64,000 bases of DNA from NCBI GenBank assembly GCA_051294375.1, contig CM119267.1, positions 6,350,121-6,414,120 on the forward strand, in the 5' to 3' direction. Both the position numbers and the translations under genes were made by a program. The notes below the pieces were generated by a model. That model was given only the letters and a program-made list of their open reading frames with translations. It made no database searches and had not been told where the DNA came from. Every line of letters begins with the position of its first letter. The first letter of the stretch is position 1. Positions 20,479 to 33,830 of this stretch are shown here, one piece after another. Source of the stretch: Paraspadella gotoi (lineage: Eukaryota > Chaetognatha).

Positions 20479-23400
20479 TGTCGCCCCAGAGACGAGAGAG
20501 ATTATGCAATACATTACTTTTTAATTTTTTCGTCTCTTTTTATTTTAAGGTTTTTTTTTTAAGGCGGGAGAAGGAGCTCATTGTAAATACTAAGGGTTTT
20601 TTTTCCGTCGCTTGAAATTCATCAGTTGTTCTTTTCTCTCTCTCTCTCTCTCTCTCTTCTGGTCCTCCTCCTCTCTCGTTCGTCTCTCCGTTTCGGGTCG
20701 CTACTCTCTCTTCCTTCTCTTCTGTCACGCTGTGACCCGCGATGGGGAGGGCGCAGCAGCCGCGCCGAAAGAGAATGATGACCCAAAAACGTGATTTACT
20801 GCACAGAGAAGAAGAAAAATAAAGAGAAAAAAACCAAATTCTCTTTCCTCCACCAGGCAAACACTTGCTTCCACCGACGGGTGTTTTTCTTTTTTTTTTT
20901 TTTTAGACAGAAAGGAAGAGAGAAAAAATAATGAGTTTTGGAAGTATAGAAAATTAGAGAAAAAGATGATTGTGTCGTCAGCCCAGTAAGAGAGAGAGGA
21001 GGAGAAGGAGGAGGGAGGGGAGAGGAAAGGAGGGAGGAGAAGGGATGAGGGTAGAAAATAAAAATTGTAAGAGGGAGAGTAAGAAAATGGAAAAAGAAAA
21101 TGGAAAAGTAGAGAAAGGAAGGGCAAAAGAAGGGAAAGGAAGAGAGATGATGGGAGGAAAGGAGAAAAAGAAGGAAAGAAGGAAAGGAGAAAAAAGAAAG
21201 GAAGAAGGAAAGGAGAAAAAAGACAAGAAACGAAAAAAGAAGATAGGGGGGGAGAAAAAAAGGAAGAAGGAAAGTGGAGAAAAGGAAAAGGAAAGAAGGA
21301 AGGAGAAAAAAAAGGAAGAAGGAAAGAGAAAAGAAGGAAAGAAGGAAAAGGAAGAAAAAAGAAAGAGGAAAAGTAGGAGAAGAGAAATAAGGATAGAAAG
21401 AAAGGAGAAAAAAGAAAAGGGAAGAAGAAAGGAGAAAAAAAAACGCGAAGAAGGAAAGGAGAAAAAATAGAAACGGAAAGAAGGAAAGGAGAAAAAAGAA
21501 AAGGAAAGGAGAAAAATAAAAGGAAAGAAAGGAAAGGAGAAAAATAAAAGGAAAGAAGGAAAGGAAAAATAAAAGGAAAGAAGAAGAAAAAGAAAAAGGA
21601 AAGAAGGAAGGAGAAAAAAGAAAAGAAAAGAAGGAAGGAGAAAAAAGAAAGGAAAGAAGTGAAAGGACGTTCACGTCAATGCGAAGTTAAGGCTGAGAGA
21701 AAAGAAGTTGAAATAGAGAGAAGATTAACAAAGAGAGGTTAGCAGAAGAAGGGAGGCAGCAAGAAGAGAGAAGAAGTGGTCCGGCTAAAGAGGAAGCCGA
21801 CTGCGCACCTCGACGTCGTTAGACAAAAAAAAATGAAAAAATCGAGTTTTACCAGAAATATGCAAATGCAGAAAAAAAGGAAGCGCCTCTCGATCGTTTA
21901 AACACTGGGGTAATGAAAGATGCCGAAGGCGAAAAGGAACCCAAAAGGATCAAATCTTTTTCTTTTATTTTATTTTTTTTTTTTTAATCTTTTTCTGCCG
22001 ACGATCAGGGTTCATTGGCGCTCATTGATGCCAAAAGAAAAATACGTAATGCCCAACCTTTTGTTTCGTTCGCTAACGCGGTCGAGTTAAAAATATTTTC
22101 TCCGGTTTCCACTGATTACTAGACATGTATAAAGTTTTGCCTGCTTACCAACCCTAATAACTTTGGCCGTCTCCAGTCGCCACGCCCACTCACTATGATC
22201 ATATCATTAAAGCTGCACTCGCAAAGTTCGGCACGCTGACGACTCGGTCGGAAAATTTTATGAATAATAATATATAAAATAAAATTTTATAAATTAATTT
22301 AATATATTAAAATAATATTAAAATTTGGATTAAATAGTTTAAAATTTTTAATGTTATTAATTTTTTTCATTAAATTTTTTTTTCGATATTTTAATTTTTT
22401 TTATTGGGATTACTGTTTTAGATTAATTTTTTATTCTGATAGAGTTTTTTAAAAGATATGTAGAAATTAAAAACTTTAATTTTTTTCTATTTAAAAATAG
22501 TAAACTTTTTTAAGAGATTATTAAAAATAAAATAATAATTTTTTTAAAAAATAAAAACAATTCTTATCCATGGTCCACCATCCAGTAGCTTCTAACCCAA
22601 AAAAACCAAAGCGGCGTGCCTAAAAACCCAGACGCCAATTTCCAAACCAACGAACGTCTCCTTTTTTTTGCCCCTGAAGAAGCTTCTGTTGCTAAGTTAT
22701 CGCTCGCCTTGTCTCACTCTCTCTCCCTCAGCGCTTCATTATAGGACTAATTTCTCAAAAGCGCGCAGTGCAGGGAATTAGCGGCTTGAACTATGGAAGA
22801 TTGAACTATGGTAACATAGCTAAGAAACTTCGCGTTGAGATAGCTTGCACTGACAAAACCCTCCTCCGGACTTCCCAACTCGGTAAGACGCTGAGTTTGT
22901 TGCGGGTTGGGGGTGAGAGAGAGGAGGCGAGAGAGAGAGAGAGAGAGAGAGGAGAGAAGAGAGATGAGAGAGAGAGAAGAGAGAGAGAGGAGAAGAAGAG
23001 GAGAGAGGTGCGACGCGAATCGAGACTTAATTTTATTTTGTTGGCGAATCTCTGGAGGAAGGAGAAAGAAGAAAAAATGTTTTCCGTCTGGTAGAAAAAG
23101 TTGGGCGACGAAAATGACGAAAGGAAACTCATTTAGACGGAGATCGAGAGGGGGGTCAGGCTGGGGGGGGAATGAGTCGGTTATTGTTGTTGTCGTTGTT
23201 ACGTTTTTGTGGTGAGAGGTGTTTGTTCTTAGTGATTGTTGTCAATGAAAATAGCGGGGGGAAATGAAGAGATAACAAAAAAGATTTTTTAAGGTAAAAG
23301 AAGTAAAAAGAAAAAAGAGAAAAGGAAGAAAAGAGAGGTAATCTATAACAAAGGAAAAGGAAAGAGCACACACAAGGAATATATAATACAAGGAAAGGAA

Positions 23401-23535
23401 AGAGAAAGAGGAAAGAAAAAGAAGGAAATCTAGTAAAAATGAAAAAGGAAGGAAAAAAAGATTGAAAAAGAAAATAACGAAAAGAAAGAAGAAGAGATAA
23501 ATTCTAAAAAATAAATAAGAGAAAGAAAAAGAAAA

Positions 23536-23614
<79 letters not shown>

Positions 23615-23975
23615 TAGAATTCTTTCTCTTTTCCTTCTTTTTCTCATTACGTAAAGCAAACTCGAGGGACGCGTCCAAATAACGACTTTCTTTCCTCCCG
23701 GCTAGTGGGGCGGCGAAAATCAGAGTCGGGGACTCCGAATATGCAAATGAGAATGAAATCGGCCAGAATGTTTAAAAAAAATTTAAGAAGCGGAGAAAGG
23801 AGGAAAGGGGGGTGTGGGGTAGGGAGAGGGAAGTGGCCAAGGGTGGGGGGAGAGAATTCGGGGGGGGGGGGGAGAAGGAATTAAAAACCTAAGCGGATGA
23901 AGAATTCTATTAAAAGGTTCGGCGATGGTTATTGCATAGATATCGTCTGCTAATTAGCCAAATGAGGAGAGAGAA

Positions 23976-24060
<85 letters not shown>

Positions 24061-25285
24061 GAGAGATTATTTCACGGAAAAGTCAACGGAATGTCGTTTT
24101 CAATGTGTGTGTGATTATGGATCTCGAGGGAAAGATAGGGACGACGATCAAGACGACGACGAAAACGACGACGACAACGAGACTCTGCGAAAGACAACGG
24201 AATCGCGAGTTGGAACCGGACTTGGGAGGCCGCGCGATCCAAGATGGCCGCCGCCTATTATCGTTTTCCGGGACGAGTTGTCACGGCGTCAATAAATTAT
24301 TCATTAGAGTCAAATTATAGTTGGAATTGCTATCAATTTTAATTATACAGTTTTATTATTTTGTCACAAATTTTAGCTAAAAATCAATTTTCTAAAACAA
24401 TTTGCCTTTTATTCTTTTTAAAGCTTCGTGTAACCTACGAAAGGGCTGAATCATTTAAATGTTCAACATTATTTCCAATCATTTACAGTTTTTACATAAT
24501 TAGGTATAATCAATTTAATTATAGCCATTGCAAACGTTTCTAGTAATAGACATATTGAAATTTTTTATTTTAAAAAATGTAAATAGGTTTTAAATAGGTA
24601 AATGGTACTTTATTTATACCCAAATATCATTATTTCAAAGTTCAAACCCATTTAGATGAAATAAAGCGGAAAAAAAAATAAACACTCACAAAAAAATTTC
24701 ATTGTCTTCCATTTTTTTTCTCTTCCTCCATTTTCTTCCTTAATTTCCTTTCCTCCTTTCCTTCCTTTTCCTCCTTTCTTCCTTTTTCCCAAGATGCACA
24801 TTTTCCTTCCTCATTAAGATTAATCTAATTCCCTTCAGGTAACGAAATTACAAGTCAACGTAATTCGCTTCCGACTTTGAATAACTTTTAATAACGAGAT
24901 AAACTTTCATTGTTTTCGTTGTACAATTTAACGCTTTGATAAGGTTATTTTTATAAGATTATTTTTTTCACAATATCGACATTGTATCGTTTCTTGATCT
25001 TTGGTCGTTTGTGTTTAAGTTCAATTCAATCAAAAAAAGTTATTTCGGTTAAGTTTCGATTATGTATTAGACTCTTAGGGCAAAATAAGTTATTGTGTAG
25101 AACTAAAAAAAAATAACGTTTTTTAAAATAAGGACGTAAGCTACGAGCGTCGAAGTGAATCTTTATTTAAATCTCATTCATCAATTGGACGATTATAAAC
25201 GACGTCCCAACCTAATTCTCAAAAAAAAGACGTTACGGAATTGCATTCTATTTCTCCGTAACAAATCATTTTTCAAAAATAACTT

Positions 25286-25478
25286 AGGCATAGCGAAATT
25301 TCCTTTCTTTTCGTGTGTTTTGGATTAAGTAGAAAATAAGTTTGAGTTTATTTGCAACAACGATTTTATTAGTACATAAGGACGTACATGTTTCGGCTTT
25401 AGTTACAAGCCTTCTTCAGCGTCATAGAGAAAAATTGTTTTGTGAACTTTTACCAAATTATTTGTGCAAAGGAAAAGT

Positions 25479-25542
<64 letters not shown>

Positions 25543-25714
25543 CAGGGCAAAGTTTCCAACACAGAGTTGAGAAAAGAATAGTGGCAGATGTGAGGACAGG
25601 TCAAGGTGAAGACAGATTGAGTTAGACTGTGAAAAGGAAATTAAATGGTGAAAATTTTTTTTTTTTTTTTTTTTTTTTCTTTTTTTTTTTTTTTTGAGAG
25701 AGAGAGAGAAGGAC

Positions 25715-25745
<31 letters not shown>

Positions 25746-27152
25746 AGAAAAAAGGAACATTAGTAACAATACATTGTGCAATGTACAACAAAGATAAATG
25801 ATTTAAAACTAACAGTGAAATAATATTTTTTACATTAAACTACTTAATAAATATTGAGTATAAAACAGTGAAATTGAAAGATGTGAAAGGAAAGAGAGAA
25901 TTTAAGTTTAGAAGATATTAATGTGAAAATGAAATTTAGAATTAAGAAAGAGCTCAAAATGAGCTGGCCCCCTTTGGTTGAAGCAAATGAGTCACTGGAG
26001 TCATTGGTGCGGTGCTGCAAAGCAGGGATCTTCCACCTCAGTGACGACCCGCGGTTCTCTACGAGAGTAATTGGTGAAACCGAAAGGATAAATCCCCAGG
26101 ACCGAAAACATCAGGAGCCGTCTATTGGGCGCCTGTGCAGGGGCGGGCAACCAGCCTGTGCAGCAGCATACGGGGCGAGACAGGCAAGTCTCTAACAGAC
26201 GCTTTCAGCAGCACCACAAAACCTTATCGCGATGCGAGAGGACATTACCTATCTGCGTACGCTGAACATACAGTAAATACTGCCATCTATTTAGAGAGTC
26301 AGACTGGTCTCGTGCTGTCCATGACCAACTGGTTCTCAAGAGGTATTAGAGAGGCGATCTATATCAAAGCCTCGAGCCCTCTTTGAATCAGAATGGAGAC
26401 GATTCGATCTTCCTCAATGCGATCGATGATACGCTTATCAAAAGCGTAGTGGAGGCCCCGCCACCACCCACGTCCGCACAATGACTCCCCGTTTCTACTC
26501 AACGAAACAAGGGGAGACCTTTGCGCAGGCAATGGGCAAACGATGCCTCTCCTTTCAACTGCAGCAACTCACTCCCTCTCTCTGTGGGAGTAAGCGCCCA
26601 CCAAAAAGGCGGCTCGCTGGAGGAAGGAGAGGAGTCCACAACTCATGTCGCAAAAGCGGAAGAACGGACAAGCCACCCATCTCGCCAGCAGACGAGAAGA
26701 GGGCAGTCGACAGGCGTACCAAGGACAGAGAGACATCAGGAGTAGCTTTGGACTCTTCCCGCAATGGAAGCCTACCCAGTCCATCAAATACATGGCTCAA
26801 TCGATATGACCTCTCAGCCACTGACGCGCCAATGACTCGACCACATCGTCACTACCTCTCATTTGCTTCAACCAAAGGGGGCCAGCTCATTTTGAGTCTC
26901 TTTCTTAATACTTAATATTTCAACTTTCCAAATTAATATCTTCTAACTTAATCTCTCTTTTCCTTTCACATTTCAATTTCCAACTGTTTTATACTTTCAA
27001 TTTTATTTATTAAGTAGTTTAATGTTAAAAATATTTATTTCACTGTTAGTTAAAATATTTATCTTTGTTGTTACATTGCACAATGTATTGTACTAATGTT
27101 CCTTTTTTTTTCTCTCTCTCCTCTTCTCTCTTCTCTCTGCCCTTCCCTCCTC

Positions 27153-27187
<35 letters not shown>

Positions 27188-27526
27188 TTTAATTTCTTTT
27201 CACAGTCTAACTTAATCTGGTCTTCCACCTTGACCTGTCCCTCACATCGACCCACCTATTTCTTTTTTCTTTTCAAACTCTGTGTTGGAAACTTTTGCCC
27301 TGTCTCAATGTCTCTCTCTTCGGTCTCTCTTCTCTGCCTCTCTCTCTCGTCTTCTCTCTCTCTCTCTCTCTCTCTTACTTTTCCTTTGCAACAAATAATT
27401 TTGTAAAAGTTCACAAAACAATTTTTCTCTATGACGCCTGAAGAAGGCTTGTAACTAAAGCCGAAACATGTACGTCCTTATGTACTAATAAAATCGTTGT
27501 TGCAAATAAACTCAAACTTATTTCTA
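25286..27526 (+). mobile_element. Penelope-like retroelement, second copy
   Basis: This is the same element as 15695-17935, carried inside A copy 2. The target duplications are at 25275-25285 and 27527-27537, the left terminal repeat at 25331-25991, the right at 26858-27525, and the hammerhead-like hairpin at 27432-27477. It is not an independent insertion. Confidence 0.8.
26078..26484 (+). pseudogene. GIY-YIG endonuclease remnant, second copy
   Basis: Identical by eye to 16487-16893, with the same upstream stop, the same TGA at the frameshift (26384) and the same final TGA (26482). It is carried by the duplication of unit A. Confidence 0.8.
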
Positions 27527-27798
27527 AAAAATAACTTAAAAAATCATATTTATTTCTTTCGTAACTTCTTCCTTTAAATTTCATCACCCATTTTTTAAAT
27601 CTTGATTTCACTTGTTCATTTTTCTCTGTCACCTTTTTCATATTCATTTCATCATTTTATTTCTTCATTCTTCTTTTTTTTTTTCATTTTTTCGTTTCTT
27701 TTTCTTTTCAATCGACTTTTTCTTCCCACCCAAAACGGTCATTTGGCGGGAAAATTTGAATTTTAAGAGACGACGCCGTGAACGACATTATTCAAATC

Positions 27799-27869
<71 letters not shown>

Positions 27870-28185
27870 TCTTCTCTCTGTCTCGCGAGATGAAAGCGTT
27901 CACTTCCCTCATTTTTCAACGTGGAAAAAGTAAATATTTCACCAATTTTTTTTTCTTCACCCGGTAATGATAATGATCTCCGACTCAAGCAAATTGTTTT
28001 CCTTCCAATGGTTGGGGATGAACTTTCTTTACCGAGATCATATTTTTTTCAAATTTGGGAATTTATCACTAATTACAAGTTTTATTCATAATTTGTAATT
28101 CTGAAACGCGATCCGACATCTGATCGACGAATGTTAATTTAAATTCACTCCAAAGATTTCTCTTTTTTTCCCTTTCTTTTCTCTC

Positions 28186-28227
<42 letters not shown>

Positions 28228-28284
28228 AGACGCCCTTCGGCAATGTCACCCTTTTTTTCTTTTTTTCCGTCTTTTCCTCGTCAC

Positions 28285-28309
28285 NNNNNNNNNNNNNNNN
28301 NNNNNNNNN
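28285..28309. other. Assembly gap, 25 N, between A copy 2 and inverted A'
   Basis: Orientation of unit A reverses across this gap, so the reversal is not spanned by sequence. Confidence 0.95.
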
Positions 28310-28605
28310 GGAAAAAGAGAGAATCTTTGGAGTGAATTTAAATTAACATTCAGTCGATCAGATGTCGGATCGCGTTTTCAGGAATTACAAATTATGAATA
28401 AAACTTGTAATAGTGATAAATTCCAAATTCCAAATTTGAAAAAAATATGATCTCGGTAAAGAAAGTTCATCCCCAACCATTGGAAGGAATAACAATTTGC
28501 TGAGTCGGAGATCATTATCATTACCGGGTGAAGGAAAAAAAAATTGGTTGAATATTTACTTTTTCCACGTTGAAAATGAGGGAAGTGGGAACGCTTTCAT
28601 CTCGC

Positions 28606-28608
<3 letters not shown>

Positions 28609-28641
<33 letters not shown>

Positions 28642-28731
28642 NNNNNNNNNNNNNNNNNNNNNNNNNNNNNNNNNNNNNNNNNNNNNNNNNNNNNNNNNNN
28701 NNNNNNNNNNNNNNNNNNNNNNNNNNNNNNN

Positions 28732-28763
<32 letters not shown>
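28609..28763. repeat. (GA)n microsatellite containing a 90-N gap
   Basis: GA runs on both sides of the gap at 28642-28731. The array corresponds to the CT array at 18208-18298 of unit A. Confidence 0.85.
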
Positions 28764-28769
<6 letters not shown>

Positions 28770-29022
28770 ATTTGAATAATTCGTTCGGCGTCGTCTCTTA
28801 AAATTCAAATTTTCCCGCCAAATGACACGTTTGGGTGGGAAGAAAAAGTCGAGTTGAAAAGAAAAAGAAACGAAAAAATGAAAAAAAAGAAGAAATGAAG
28901 AAATAAAATGATGAAATGAAATGAAAAAGGTGACAGAGAATAAATGAACAAGTGAAATCAAGATTTAAAAATGGCGTGATGAATTTAAAGGAAGAAGTTA
29001 CGAAGAATAAATATGATTTTTT

Positions 29023-29033
29023 AAGTTATTTTT
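29023..29033 (-). other. Empty target site of the Penelope-like element
   Basis: AAGTTATTTTT occurs once, with TTAAAGGAAGAAGTTACGAA on one side and CGGAGAAATAGAATGCAATT on the other. These are the sequences that lie 2.2 kb apart on either side of the element in unit A. Confidence 0.8.
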
Positions 29034-29051
29034 TGAAAATGAGTTTCGGAG

Positions 29052-29780
29052 AAATAGAATGCAATTCGTGACGTCTTTTTTTGAGAATTAGGTTTGGGAC
29101 GTCGTTTATAATCGTCAATTGACGAATGAAAAAAAAAGATTTACGTCGTTATTTTAAAAAACGAAAATTGTTTTTAGTTCTACACAATAACTTATTTTGC
29201 CCTGAAGAGTCTAACACATATTCGAAACTTCACCGAAATAAATTTTTTTGATTGAATTGAACTTAAACACAACGATCCGAAAGATCAAGAAACGATTCAA
29301 TGTCGATATTGTGAAAAAAATAATCTTTGGGACCTTATCAAAGCGTTAAATTGTACAACAAAAACAATGGAAGTTTATCTCGTTATNNNNNNNNNNCGGA
29401 GAAATAGAATGCAATTCGTAACGTCTTTTTTTGAGAATTAGGTTTGGGACGTCGTTTATAATCGTCAATTGATGAATGAATTTAAATAAAGATTCACTTC
29501 GACGCTCCGTAGCTTACGTCCTTATTTTAAAAAACGAAATTTTTTTTTTTAGTTCTACACAATAACTTATTTTGCCCTAAGAGTCTAATACATATTCGAA
29601 ACTTAACCGAAATTTATAACTTTTTTTGATTGAATTGAACTTAAACACAACGATCCGAAAGATCAAGAAACGATACAATGTCGATATTGTGAAAAAAATA
29701 ATCTTATAAAAATAACCTTATCAAAGCGTTAAATTGTACAACGAAAACAATGAAAGTTTATCTCGTTATTAAAGGTTATT
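29052..29780. repeat. Local tandem stutter across a 10-N gap
   Basis: CGGAGAAATAGAATGCAATT and the following about 330 bases, up to TTTATCTCGTTAT, occur at 29052-29386 and again at 29397 to about 29768, separated by 10 N. The first repeat has extra errors. The pattern is that of two overlapping contigs placed side by side. Confidence 0.8.
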
Positions 29781-30644
29781 CAAAGTCGGAAGCGAATTAC
29801 GTTGACTTGTAATTTCGTTACCTGAAGGGAATTAGATTTAATCTTAATGAGGAAAGGAAAATGTGCATCTTGGGAAAAAGGAAGGAAAGGGAGGAAAAGG
29901 AAGGAAAGGAGGAAAGGAAATTAAGGAAGAAAATGGAGGAAAGAGAAAAAAATGGAAGACAATGAAAATTTTTTTTGTGAGTTGTTATTTTTTTTTCCGC
30001 TTTATTTTCATCTAAATGGGTTTGAACTTTGAAATAATAGATATTTGGTATAAATAAAGTACCTATTTACCTATTTAAAACCTATTTACATTTTTTAAAA
30101 TAAAAATTTCAATATGTCTATTACTAGAAACGTTTGCAATGGCTATAATTAAATTGATTATACCTAATTATGTAAAAACTGTAAAAGATTGGAAATAAAT
30201 GTTGAACATTTAAATGTTCAGCCCTTTCGTAGGTTACACGAAGCTTTAAAAAGAATAAAAGGCAAATTGTTTTAGAAAATTATTTTGCTAAATTTGTGAC
30301 AAATAATAAAAACTGTATAATTAAATTGATAAGCAATTCCCAAACTATAATTTGACTCTAATGAATAATTTATTGACGCCGTGACAACCTCGTCCTCGGA
30401 AACGATAAATAGGCGGCGGCCATCTTGGAATCGCGCGGCCTCCAAGTCTCGGTTCCAACTCGCGATTCCGTTGTCTTTCCGCAGAGTCTCGTTGTCGTCG
30501 TCGTTTTCGTCGTCGTCTTGATCGTCGTCCCTATCTTTCCCTCGAGATCCATAATCACACACACATTGAAAACGACATTCCGTTGACTTTTCCGTGGAAA
30601 TAATCTCTCTCTCTCTAAAACGTGAGGAGATCAAAACTCGCATT

Positions 30645-31449
30645 TTAGGTAAAGAAGTAAAAAGAAAAACGAGGAGGAAAGAAAAAGAGAGGTGAATCTA
30701 GTAAAGAAGGGGAAAAGGAAAGAGAAGAAAGGAGAATATATACAAAGGAAAAGGAAAGAGAAAAGAGGAAAGGAAAAGTAGGAAATCTATAAAGAGTGGA
30801 AAGAGAAGTGAGAAAAAAGATTAGGGAAGAAAAAAGACGAAAAAGCAAAGAAGCCAGAGATAGAAATTGTTAAACGAAAAATGACTAAAATAAGAAGAAA
30901 GAAAAGAAAAGAATAGAGAGAGAAGAAGAGAAGGAGGAGATTAGAGAGAGAGAGAAGTAAGAGAGCGAAGAGAAGAGAGAGAGAGAGGAGAAGAGAGAGA
31001 AGAGAGAGTAGAAACTTCTCTTTTCTTCTTTTTCTCACCGATAAGCGAACTTCGAAGGGACGCGTCGTAACGACTTTCTTTCCTCGCCGCTACGGTGGCG
31101 AGCGGACGGGAAATCCGGTAAAGTCCGGGATCGGACGCCGAATAATGCAAATGGGAGACTGGAAAATCGGACCAGAACTGCTTTAAAAATTAAGACGAGA
31201 GAAGGAGAAGGCTGGGGTTTGGGGAAGAGGGGAGAGTGGCCAAAGGGTGGGGGCGGGGGAATTCTGGGGGGGAGAGGAATGGATTAAAAATCCTAAGCGG
31301 ATCGGACAGAATTCTATAAAAAGGTTCGGTCCGGATGTTATGCATATATAAGTCCGGTCCTGGCTAAATCTAGCCAAATGAGAGAAGAGAGAGGGAGAGG
31401 AGGAAAGAGAGAGAGAGAGAGAAGAGCAGAGAGAGAGAGAGAGAGAGAG
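30645..31449 (+). repeat. 0.8-kb segment of A' in direct orientation (internal inversion)
   Basis: This segment matches 13695-14390 of unit A on the same strand, while sequence on both sides of it in A' matches unit A on the opposite strand. Landmarks read directly are AGGTAAAGAAGTAAAAAG, AACGACTTTCTTTCCTC, the G-run cluster near 31214-31274 and TAGCCAAATGAG. The ends lie at a short CT run (about 30604-30618) and a GA array that runs into a gap. Confidence 0.75.
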
Positions 31450-31906
31450 NNNNNNNNNNNNNNNNNNNNNNNNNNNNNNNNNNNNNNNNNNNNNNNNNNN
31501 NNNNNNNNNNNNNNNNNNNNNNNNNNNNNNNNNNNNNNNNNNNNNNNNNNNNNNNNNNNNNNNNNNNNNNNNNNNNNNNNNNNNNNNNNNNNNNNNNNNN
31601 NNNNNNNNNNNNNNNNNNNNNNNNNNNNNNNNNNNNNNNNNNNNNNNNNNNNNNNNNNNNNNNNNNNNNNNNNNNNNNNNNNNNNNNNNNNNNNNNNNNN
31701 NNNNNNNNNNNNNNNNNNNNNNNNNNNNNNNNNNNNNNNNNNNNNNNNNNNNNNNNNNNNNNNNNNNNNNNNNNNNNNNNNNNNNNNNNNNNNNNNNNNN
31801 NNNNNNNNNNNNNNNNNNNNNNNNNNNNNNNNNNNNNNNNNNNNNNNNNNNNNNNNNNNNNNNNNNNNNNNNNNNNNNNNNNNNNNNNNNNNNNNNNNNN
31901 NNNNNN
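31450..31906. other. Assembly gap, 457 N
   Basis: Begins inside a GA array at the right end of the inverted 0.8-kb segment. Confidence 0.95.
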
Positions 31907-32190
31907 CAACGAGGAAGTCATTTATTCATTGTGGCGCCAAGGCCAAAAAAAATATATGAGGAAATTTTTAACTTCGGAAAACATCCATGAAATTTAACTG
32001 GTTTCTTTTTGTTTGCGCGAACAACGCGACTTTATGTATAAGTAACATTATTAGTAACCTCTAAGTCTAACTAAAGTCTAGACCCTGAACGCGACAATTG
32101 AACCTTTGAAATGTAATTAATCCTTATATATAATAGCAATATCGGATAACGATCGGTTGGTTTCCACGTCTCATACAAACCGTAAACCAA
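31907..32190. other. Segment of A' with no match in unit A
   Basis: About 280 bases of unique, moderately AT-rich DNA lie where unit A would have the sequence around 13260-13690. No repeat, gene or RNA is recognised. Confidence 0.5.
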
Positions 32191-33329
32191 CGTCACCGAT
32201 ACTATCTCAACGCGAAGTTTCCTTAGCTATGTTACCATAGTTCACATTTCCATAGTCAAGCCGCTAATCCCTGCACTGCGCGCTTTGAAGAAATTAGGTC
32301 TATAATGAAGCGCGAGGAGAGAGAGTGAGACAAGGAGCGCATAATTAGCAACAGGAAGCTTCTTCAGGCAAAAAAGGAGACGTTCGTTGGTTGGAAGTTG
32401 GCGTCTGGGTTTTTAGGCACGCCGCTTTGGTTTTTGGAAGAAGCTACTGGATGTGGACCATGGATAAAATTTTGTTTAATTTTTAACAAAATTATTTTAT
32501 TTTATTTTTTTTGATAATCTTTAAAAAAGTTTATCATTTTTTAAATCGAAAAAAAATTAAAGTTTTTAATTTCTACATATTTAAAAAACTTATCAGAATA
32601 AAAAATTAATCTAAAAAAATATAATAAAAAAAAATTGATATCGAAAAAAAATTTAAGAAAAAAATTTAATAACATTAAGAATTTTAAACTATTTAATAAA
32701 AAAATTTAATATTATTTTAATATATTTTATTTTATTATTATTTATTATTCATAAAATTTTTTCCGACGAGTCCGTCAGCGTGCCGAACTTTGCGAGTGCA
32801 GCTCTTAATGAATGATCATAGTTGAGTGGGCGTGGCGACTGGAGACGGCCAAGTATTAGGGTTGGTAAGCAGGCAAAACTTTATACATCTAGTAATCAGG
32901 GGAACCGGAGAAAATTTTTACTCGACCGCGTTAGGAACGAACAAAAGGGTTGGGCATACGTATTTTCTTTTTGGCATCAATGAGCGCAATGAACCCTGAT
33001 CGTCGGCAGAGAAAAGATTAAAAAAAAAAAAATAAAATAAAAGAAAAAGATTTGATCCTTTGGGTTCTTTCGCCTTCGGCATCTTCATTACCCCAGTTTT
33101 AAACGATTCGAGAGGCGCTTCCTTTTTTTCTCATTTGCATATTTCGGTAAAAACTCGATTTTCATTTTTTTTTGTCTAACGACGTCGAGAGTGGCAGTCG
33201 GCTTCCTCTTTTTAGCCGGACCACTTCTCTCCTCTCTTCTCGCCCTCCCTTCTCTGCTTAGTACCTCTCTTTGTTATCCTCTCTCTATTTCAACTCTTTT
33301 CTCTCAAGCTTTAACTTCCGCATTGACGC

Positions 33330-33830
33330 ATCCGTCCTTTCCTTCTTTCCTTTTCTTTTTTCTCCTTTCCTTCTTTCCTTTTCTTTTTTCTTCTTTCCTT
33401 TTCTTTTTTCCTCTTTCCTTCTTTCCTTTTCTTTTTTCTCCTTTCCTTCTTTNNNNNNNNNNNNNNNNNNNNNNNNNNNNNNNNNNNNNNNNNNNNNNNN
33501 NNNNNNNNNNNNNNNNNNNNNNNNNNNNNNNNNNNNNNNNNNNNNNNNNNNNNNNNNNNNNNNNNNNNNNNNNNNNNNNNNNNNNNNNNNNNNNNNNNNN
33601 NNNNNNNNNNNNNNNNNNNNNNNNNNNNNNNNNNNNNNNNNNNNNNNNNNNNNNNNNNNNNNNNNNNNNNNNNNNNNNNNNNCTCCTTTCCTTCTTTCCT
33701 TTTCTTTTTTCTCCTTTCCTTCCCATCATCTCCTCTTTCTTTCCCTTCTTTTGCCTTCCTTTTCTTCTCTTTTCTTTTCTTTTTCATTTTCTACTCTCCC
33801 TCTCTACAATTTTATTTTCTACCCTCTCCT
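33330..33830. repeat. TTTCC/CTCC pyrimidine minisatellite with 230-N gap
   Basis: This is the inverted counterpart of the purine minisatellite of unit A, interrupted by N at 33453-33682. A further gap at 33970-34241 begins in a poly-A run. Confidence 0.8.

Larger units (their letters stand above)
20479..28284 (+). repeat. Segmental repeat A, copy 2 (7.8 kb)
   Basis: Direct copy of 10888-18698 with an offset of 9591. It begins in the middle of otherwise unremarkable sequence (TGTCGCCCCAGAGACG) and ends at a 25-N gap at the same base where copy 1 meets P. The near-perfect identity, including microsatellite lengths, contrasts with the diverged inverted copy A'. It may be an assembly duplicate. 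Confidence 0.9.

Noticed and set aside
20479-28284. Recent true tandem duplication of unit A including two independent retroelement copies
   Set aside because: The element, its target duplications and its flanks are identical in both, so the second is carried by the block. The perfect identity and gap-bounded end favour an assembly duplicate.
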